This document shows positions 59,635 through 64,000 of a stretch of 64,000 bases of DNA, in pieces. The stretch is from the NCBI GenBank assembly GCA_001898385.1, contig MKTT01000090.1, forward strand, positions 1,703-65,702, written 5' to 3'. Within the stretch, counting starts at the first letter, position 1. Every line of letters starts with the position of its first letter. The notes beneath the pieces are model-generated. The model saw nothing but the letters and a program-made list of their open reading frames with translations. It was not told the DNA's origin and did no database searches. The position numbers and the translations under genes are program-made. Source of the stretch: Planctomycetales bacterium 71-10. GTDB taxonomy: Bacteria; Planctomycetota; Planctomycetia; Isosphaerales; Isosphaeraceae.

Positions 59635-61356
59635 TCAGGCGACCCGCGGGGCGGCCGGCCGGATCTTCCGATAAATCAGCCCCGTCGGCACGATCCCGAT
59701 GCACACCGCGAGGCACGAGAGGCCCAGCCAGTCGCCCCAGGAGGAGTAGGGGCCGGTGCGGGGATCCAGGGGGATCGTCGCCTGGAGGACGCCTTCGGTC
59801 AGTCGGGGCAGGACTTCGAGGATCCGGCCGTCGCCGTCGATCACGGCGGAGATCCCGGTGTTCACCGCCCGCGCCAGGGGGGCGCGGTTCTCGATGCAGC
59901 GGAAGACGCTGACGGCCAGGTGCATGTCCAACTCGGCCGAGCCGTGGAACCAGCCGTCGTTGGAGCTGTCGATCAGGACGTCGGGCTGGCGGCCGTCGGG
60001 GGTCTCGGCGAAGAAGCGCCGGATGAGGTGGGGGACGGTGTCCTCGAAGCAGATCCCCACCGCGATCCGACGATCGCCGAGGTCGAGCGTGTTCGCCTCC
60101 CGGCCGAAGGCGAGGGTCGGGATGTGGCCGTCGCTGTAGGGGGTGAAGACCATCAGCCAGGGGAAGAGTTCGACCAGCGGGATGTACTCGCCGAACGGGA
60201 CGAGCTGGATCTTGCGATAGACCTGGGCCTCGGCCGCCTTCGGGGTGAAGAGGACGGCCGCGTTGTACTTGCTGTAGCCCTCGGGCGTGTGGGTATACCG
60301 CAAGGCCCCCACCAGCATCGCGGACCCTAGCGAATCGGCCATGGCGTGGAGGTAATGATCGATATCGTTCCGACGTTCGCGCCACCAGTCGACGCCGATG
60401 CCGTCGCCGACCTGCTCCAGTTGACGGCGGAGGGCGTCGACCGGCGTCGCGGGGTCGATCTCGATGGTGCCGAAGGGGTACGAGGTCTCGGGCCAGACGA
60501 CGAGGTCGGGCTTCGGGTCATGTCCGGCCGCCTTGACCGCGAGCGACTCCAACTTGGAGAGGATGGCGTGCGGGTCGCCGCCCATCTTGTAAGCCTGCTT
60601 GAAGTTCGTCTGGAGCAGGGCGATCCGCGGCCCTTCCTCGAACCGGGAGTCGCTCAGCCGGAACCCGCCGTAGGCGAGCGTCCCGACGACCAGGATCAGG
60701 ACGTACCCGAGCCGGATCGACTGGCGGGGCCGGAGCCTGGCACCGGTCGGGGTGCGGCGGAGGGCCGGCAGGGTGAGCAGGTCGACGACCCAGGCATTGA
60801 AGGTCGCGATCAGGAAGCTGACCCCGAGCGCCCCGGCGAAGTCGGCCACCTGGATCAACTGGAGCGCCCGATACTGGCTGTGCCCCAGGTAATACCACGG
60901 GAAGCCCGAGAGGATGAACGCCCGGACGTGCTCCAGCCCGACCCAGAGGATCGGCGCGGCGATCATTAGGGGGATATTCAGCCGGAACACGGCGAAGCGC
61001 GTCAGGGCGAGGAAGCCGGGCCACCAGAGCGAGAAGATGGAGGCCATCGCGACCCAGGCCGTCCAGGCGGTGGCGTCGGTGAGCCGGACCCACTGGAGGC
61101 TGGGGAGCCAGAACGCCAGCCCGCCCGCCCACGCCGCGAGGTAGAGCCGCCGGCCGCCGACCGGCTCGACGGCCAGCCGGAACAGGGGCGTCAGCGCGAG
61201 CCAGGCGATCCAGGCCCATTCCATCGGCGGGAACGCCGCCCATAGCGCGAGGCCCGCGACGATCGCGGCGGCGACCGGCTGGCGCGAGGCCCGCTCGCTC
61301 AGGCTGAGCCTGGGCTCGTCGTCCCGGCTCGGGGTGAGGGCGGTCTCGCTGTCCAT
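59635..61356 (-). CDS. lnt: Apolipoprotein N-acyltransferase
   Basis: 573 aa. Eight or so membrane helices (about 27-235) precede a periplasmic nitrilase-like domain with the catalytic triad: Glu290 in 'VVWPETSYP', Lys382 in 'RKIQLVPFGEY' and Cys436 in 'VGICFEDT'. A final membrane helix lies near 545-565. It adds the third acyl chain to lipoproteins in the inner membrane, which matches the predicted lipoprotein at 35850. Longer than E. coli Lnt (512 aa) mainly at the N-terminus and in one loop. Confidence 0.93.
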   Translation of the reverse strand: MDSETALTPSRDDEPRLSLSERASRQPVAAAIVAGLALWAAFPPMEWAWIAWLALTPLFRLAVEPVGGRRLYLAAWAGGLAFWLPSLQWVRLTDATAWTAWVAMASIFSLWWPGFLALTRFAVFRLNIPLMIAAPILWVGLEHVRAFILSGFPWYYLGHSQYRALQLIQVADFAGALGVSFLIATFNAWVVDLLTLPALRRTPTGARLRPRQSIRLGYVLILVVGTLAYGGFRLSDSRFEEGPRIALLQTNFKQAYKMGGDPHAILSKLESLAVKAAGHDPKPDLVVWPETSYPFGTIEIDPATPVDALRRQLEQVGDGIGVDWWRERRNDIDHYLHAMADSLGSAMLVGALRYTHTPEGYSKYNAAVLFTPKAAEAQVYRKIQLVPFGEYIPLVELFPWLMVFTPYSDGHIPTLAFGREANTLDLGDRRIAVGICFEDTVPHLIRRFFAETPDGRQPDVLIDSSNDGWFHGSAELDMHLAVSVFRCIENRAPLARAVNTGISAVIDGDGRILEVLPRLTEGVLQATIPLDPRTGPYSSWGDWLGLSCLAVCIGIVPTGLIYRKIRPAAPRVA

Positions 61357-61401
61357 CGTCGGCGTCCTTCGGGGTTACGGGGGCTTCGCACGCCGCGTAC
61401 C

Positions 61402-62616
61402 TTAACCCAACGGCAGGAAGCCGACAATTTCACCTGCCTCGATCGCCCCGTCGCCGGCCGTCAGGACCAGGAAGCCGTCGGCCTCGGCGACGGCGGCCAT
61501 GTCGGCCGATCCTTGCGATTTCAGGGGCTCGACCGCGAGCGGGCGCGACGGCTCGACGATCCGGGCGGGGAGGAAAACCTCCAGGTCGCCGCGACGTTCC
61601 AGCCGACTCGCCGCGAGGGCCGGGGCGATCGCCGGCCCGCGCGAGGGGCGGCCTTGCAGGACGTCGAGGGCCGGGGCGACGAAGTTCAGGAAGTTCACCA
61701 GCCCGCTCAACGGATTGCCCGGCAGGCCGAACACCAGGGCAGGGGGCCGGCCGTCGCGGTCGGGGCCGACGCCGAACCAGAGCGGCTTCCCCGGCCGGAT
61801 GCGGACCTTATGGAAGACCTCGCGCACGCCCAGGGATCGGAGGACTTCCGGGGCCAGGTCGCGCTGGCCGGCCGAGACGCCGCCGATGGCCAGGACGACG
61901 TCGCGTCCCAGGGCCTCGCGGAACCCGTCGCGGAGGGCGTCGGCCTCGTCGGCGAGGATGGGGGAAGTCCAGGCTTCGGCCCCCCGGCCGGCGGCGAGTG
62001 CGGCCAGCATCGGCGCGTTCGAGTTGCGGATCTGACCCGGGCCGGGCGTCTCTCGGAAGTCGACCAGTTCGTCGCCCGTGGGGACGACCGCGACCCGAGG
62101 GGCGTCGAACACGCGGACGGTCGCCTCGCCGGCCGCGGCGAGCAGGCCCAGCCGGACGGGCGTGAGGTCGACGCCGGCGGGCGTCAGGCGGTCGCCGTCG
62201 CGGTAGACCTGGCCGCGCGGCAGGCGGTTCATGCCGGAGGCGATCGGTTGGGGGTGGATGACGACCGCGTCGCCGTCGCGATCGGTCTTCTCCACCATCA
62301 CGACGCCGTCGGCGTCCGGCGGGAGCGGGGCGCCGGTCATGATGACGGCCGCCTCCCCCGGGGCGAGCGGACGGGTCGGCAGGCGGCCCGCGGGGATGGT
62401 CTCGCCGACGGCCAGCCGGCGCGGGAGTTCGGCCAGGTCGCCCGTGCGGACGGCGTAGCCGTCGACCAGCGCCTTGTCGAACGGCGGCTGGTCGGCGTCG
62501 GCCCGGACGTCGTCGGCGAGCCGGCGGCCGAGGGCCGTTTCCAGGGGGCGGTCCACGATCGGCAGCGGACGGGCGTGTTCCAGCACCCGCGCGAGCGCCT
62601 CGGCGACGGTCAGCAT
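61402..62616 (-). CDS. moeA: Molybdopterin molybdotransferase
   Basis: 404 aa. 'GRRLADDVRADADQPPFDKALVDGYAVR' (in part), 'VIMTGAPLPPDADGVVMVE', 'GDELVDF' and 'LVFGLPGNPLSGLVNF' are MoeA domain markers in the normal order. It inserts molybdate into adenylylated molybdopterin in the cytoplasm. It lies between lnt and trpG on the same strand, 28 bases from the trpG stop, without any other moa/moe gene in view. Confidence 0.94.
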   Translation of the reverse strand: MLTVAEALARVLEHARPLPIVDRPLETALGRRLADDVRADADQPPFDKALVDGYAVRTGDLAELPRRLAVGETIPAGRLPTRPLAPGEAAVIMTGAPLPPDADGVVMVEKTDRDGDAVVIHPQPIASGMNRLPRGQVYRDGDRLTPAGVDLTPVRLGLLAAAGEATVRVFDAPRVAVVPTGDELVDFRETPGPGQIRNSNAPMLAALAAGRGAEAWTSPILADEADALRDGFREALGRDVVLAIGGVSAGQRDLAPEVLRSLGVREVFHKVRIRPGKPLWFGVGPDRDGRPPALVFGLPGNPLSGLVNFLNFVAPALDVLQGRPSRGPAIAPALAASRLERRGDLEVFLPARIVEPSRPLAVEPLKSQGSADMAAVAEADGFLVLTAGDGAIEAGEIVGFLPLG

Positions 62617-62644
62617 GGCGAGCCTCCGGCCGCTCGGGCCCGGC

Positions 62645-63220
62645 TCAAGCCTCCCATTCGAGGAAGTTCTTCAGGAGCTTGATCCCTTCCAGCGTCAGGA
62701 AGCTCTCGGGGTGATACTGCACCCCTTCCATGGGGTACGTCTTGTGACGCACGCCCATGATCTCGCCTTCCTCGGTCCGCGCGACGACCTCCAGGTCCTC
62801 GGGGAGGGTGCCGGGCTGGATGACCAGGCTGTGGTATCGGGTGGCCTGGAAGGGGTTGGAGAGGCCCTTGTATAGGCCCTTGCCGTCGTGGTGGATCATC
62901 GAGGTCTTGCCGTGCATGATGCGGTCGGCCCGGACGACGTTCGCGCCGAAGGTGTGGCCCATGCACTGGTGGCCCAGGCAGACCCCGAGGGTCGGGATCC
63001 GCGGGGCGAAGGCGCGGATGACGTCGTTGGAGACGCCGGCCTCGCGGGGCGTGCAGGGGCCCGGCGAGATGATGAGGCGCGACGGGGCCTTCGCCTCGAT
63101 CTCCTCCACGGTGATCCGGTCGTTCCGGACGACCTCCAGGTCGACGCCCGGGTCGATCTCCCCGAGGCGCTGGACGAGGTTGTAGGTGAAGGAGTCGTAG
63201 TTGTCGATCAGCAGGATCAT
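62645..63220 (-). CDS. trpG: Anthranilate / aminodeoxychorismate synthase, glutamine amidotransferase subunit
   Basis: 191 aa from the ATG at 63220. '[16 protein letters not shown]' start, '[12 protein letters not shown]', the nucleophile Cys81 in '[10 protein letters not shown]', and His170/Glu172 in 'QYHPESF' complete the class I amidotransferase. It supplies ammonia for anthranilate (TrpG) or aminodeoxychorismate (PabA); one protein often serves both and the window cannot decide. A TACGAT hexamer lies 49 bases upstream. Confidence 0.93.
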   Translation of the reverse strand: MILLIDNYDSFTYNLVQRLGEIDPGVDLEVVRNDRITVEEIEAKAPSRLIISPGPCTPREAGVSNDVIRAFAPRIPTLGVCLGHQCMGHTFGANVVRADRIMHGKTSMIHHDGKGLYKGLSNPFQATRYHSLVIQPGTLPEDLEVVARTEEGEIMGVRHKTYPMEGVQYHPESFLTLEGIKLLKNFLEWEA

Positions 63221-63268
63221 GGCGGATCTTCCGAGGCGCGGCCTGTCTCGGTCGGGGGGGACGAGTCG

Positions 63269-63274
63269 ATCGTA
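63269..63274 (-). promoter_or_regulatory. -10-like hexamer before trpG
   Basis: On the minus strand TACGAT at 63269-63274 lies 49 bases before the ATG at 63220. The -35 is weak. It belongs to the same recurring group of short AT-rich hexamers. Confidence 0.3.
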
Positions 63275-63412
63275 GCGTCCGCGACGGGCGCCGGGAAGAG
63301 AATCGGGCCGCGAATCCCGCCCTCGCCTCCGTCCGCGTGCTAGGCTCCCCTGGACACCCGCCCGGAGGCGGGGGCTCGCGCGCTCGAAGGGATTCGACAA
63401 GGAGGTTCGAGG

Positions 63413-63958
63413 ATGACCGCCGCGATCATGACGATGGGGCTGGCGCTGGCCGTGGGTGGCGTGGGGCAGGGCGTCGCGTGCGAGGGCTGCGCCTACCAGC
63501 AGGGGCATCACCACCACGCCGTGGCGGGCCACGCGCACGGGCGCGACAAGCATCGCTCCGGCGGCTGGATCCTCCCGCCGGGCCCCGGCGACGGCTGGGG
63601 CTTCCCCAACGGCGACCCCGTCAACGCCGGCTGGTACTCGCCCGGCCATTACCTCCCGCTGGGGGCCGACCGGACGGCCGACTACTACTTCCCGCGGTAT
63701 TTCGCGGTGCCGCCGATCCAGATGTTCCCGGGGACCGACTACAACCCCTACGTCAACCGGGGCCAGCGCTACCTGCCCTTCGCCGGGGCCGGGGGCGACC
63801 ACCCGGCCGGCGGGATGCCGCAGGATTCGTCGGTCACGTCCGTCCAGCCCTACACCTCGATGGACGGCTCCCCGCCGCAGACGACCGTCCCGACGCTCCG
63901 GGGCCGCGTCGACGCCCCGCCGCTGCCGGCCTCCGGCGCCACCGGCCTGACGCCCTGA
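63413..63958 (+). CDS. Small exported His- and Pro/Gly-rich protein of unknown function
   Basis: 181 aa; AAGGAGG lies just before the ATG. A signal peptide (about 1-22) precedes a His cluster ([18 protein letters not shown]) and a Gly/Pro/Tyr-rich region with '[19 protein letters not shown]' and '[17 protein letters not shown]'. Two cysteines follow the signal (CEGCAY) and could bind metal or form a disulfide. The His cluster suggests metal binding, but this is not shown. I recognise no family. A TAGGCT hexamer precedes it at about 63340. Confidence 0.7.
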   Translation: MTAAIMTMGLALAVGGVGQGVACEGCAYQQGHHHHAVAGHAHGRDKHRSGGWILPPGPGDGWGFPNGDPVNAGWYSPGHYLPLGADRTADYYFPRYFAVPPIQMFPGTDYNPYVNRGQRYLPFAGAGGDHPAGGMPQDSSVTSVQPYTSMDGSPPQTTVPTLRGRVDAPPLPASGATGLTP

Positions 63959-64000
63959 GCCCCGGCCCGCCTCCGACGACCCGCGAGCCCCGCCCGGCCT

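Noticed and set aside
1..64000. CRISPR arrays, tRNA or rRNA genes, insertion sequences.
   Set aside because: No regularly spaced direct repeats, no tRNA-like TTCGA arm with matching acceptor, no rRNA-like segments and no transposase motifs were seen by eye; a covariance-model scan was not possible.

Overview
The window is about 64 kb of very GC-rich, gene-dense bacterial chromosome. It suggests a planctomycete, probably of the family Isosphaeraceae; the family level is inference. The pointers are several markers that are common in planctomycetes: FHA and Hanks-type kinase genes, a DUF1559 pseudopilin-like protein, a PVC-type protein that joins a membrane-bound dehydrogenase domain to a CxxCH haem site, a secreted sulfatase, an exported protease with an N-terminal LExRxLLS-like motif, and a fused AroD-AroE. 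I see no prophage, insertion sequence, CRISPR array, rRNA or tRNA.

Layout. 1-5.1 kb: end of an FHA protein, a zinc-finger/kinase fusion, a small exported protein, an M48 protease, and a convergent double-FHA membrane protein. 5.2-9.4 kb (minus strand): sulfatase, glycosidase-like protein, DUF5131 protein. 9.5-11.9 kb: MBL hydrolase, LpxH-like phosphatase and PHP phosphoesterase. 11.9-20.4 kb (minus strand): rhomboid protease, DUF1802, gpsA, glcF, glcE, a ribbon-helix-helix-like protein, a small exported protein and glcD. 20.7-29.3 kb: hisE, the large PVC cytochrome-like protein, a GT4 glycosyltransferase, DinB, and a GT39-like membrane protein. 30-36.5 kb: mutL, aroDE fusion, aroK, prepilin peptidase, LapA-like protein, coiled-coil lipoprotein. 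36.6-41.7 kb: hisH, a sedolisin-like protease, hisA, an EF-G paralogue. 41.9-43.9 kb: DUF1559 protein and an exported hypothetical protein. 44.4-48.8 kb: a nucleobase/nucleoside salvage operon (upp, pyrimidine phosphorylase, CNT transporter, purine nucleoside phosphorylase). 48.8-51.4 kb (minus strand): HAD hydrolase, a peroxiredoxin-kinase fusion, and an ATC-hydrolase family protein. 51.5-56.3 kb: alpha/beta hydrolase, a degenerate M24 protein, and a beta-lactamase-NamZ fusion. 57.2-63.2 kb (minus strand): a Rad52-family annealing protein with its own promoter and a strong upstream terminator, a tiny membrane protein, a coiled-coil membrane protein, lnt, moeA, and trpG/pabA. 63.4-64 kb: a small exported His-rich protein.

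The most unusual gene is at 49452-50843: an intact-looking 2-Cys peroxiredoxin fused in frame to a complete Ser/Thr kinase. It has its own extended -10 promoter and lies beside a gene for a possible cysteine-metabolism enzyme. A peroxide-sensing kinase is the natural hypothesis. Other items worth a second look are the MurNAc-recycling fusion, the M24 protein that lacks most metal ligands, the chromosomal Rad52-family gene with an operator-like palindrome over its -10, and several strong hairpins and palindromes between genes.

All calls rest on reading motifs, lengths and context; no database search was possible.
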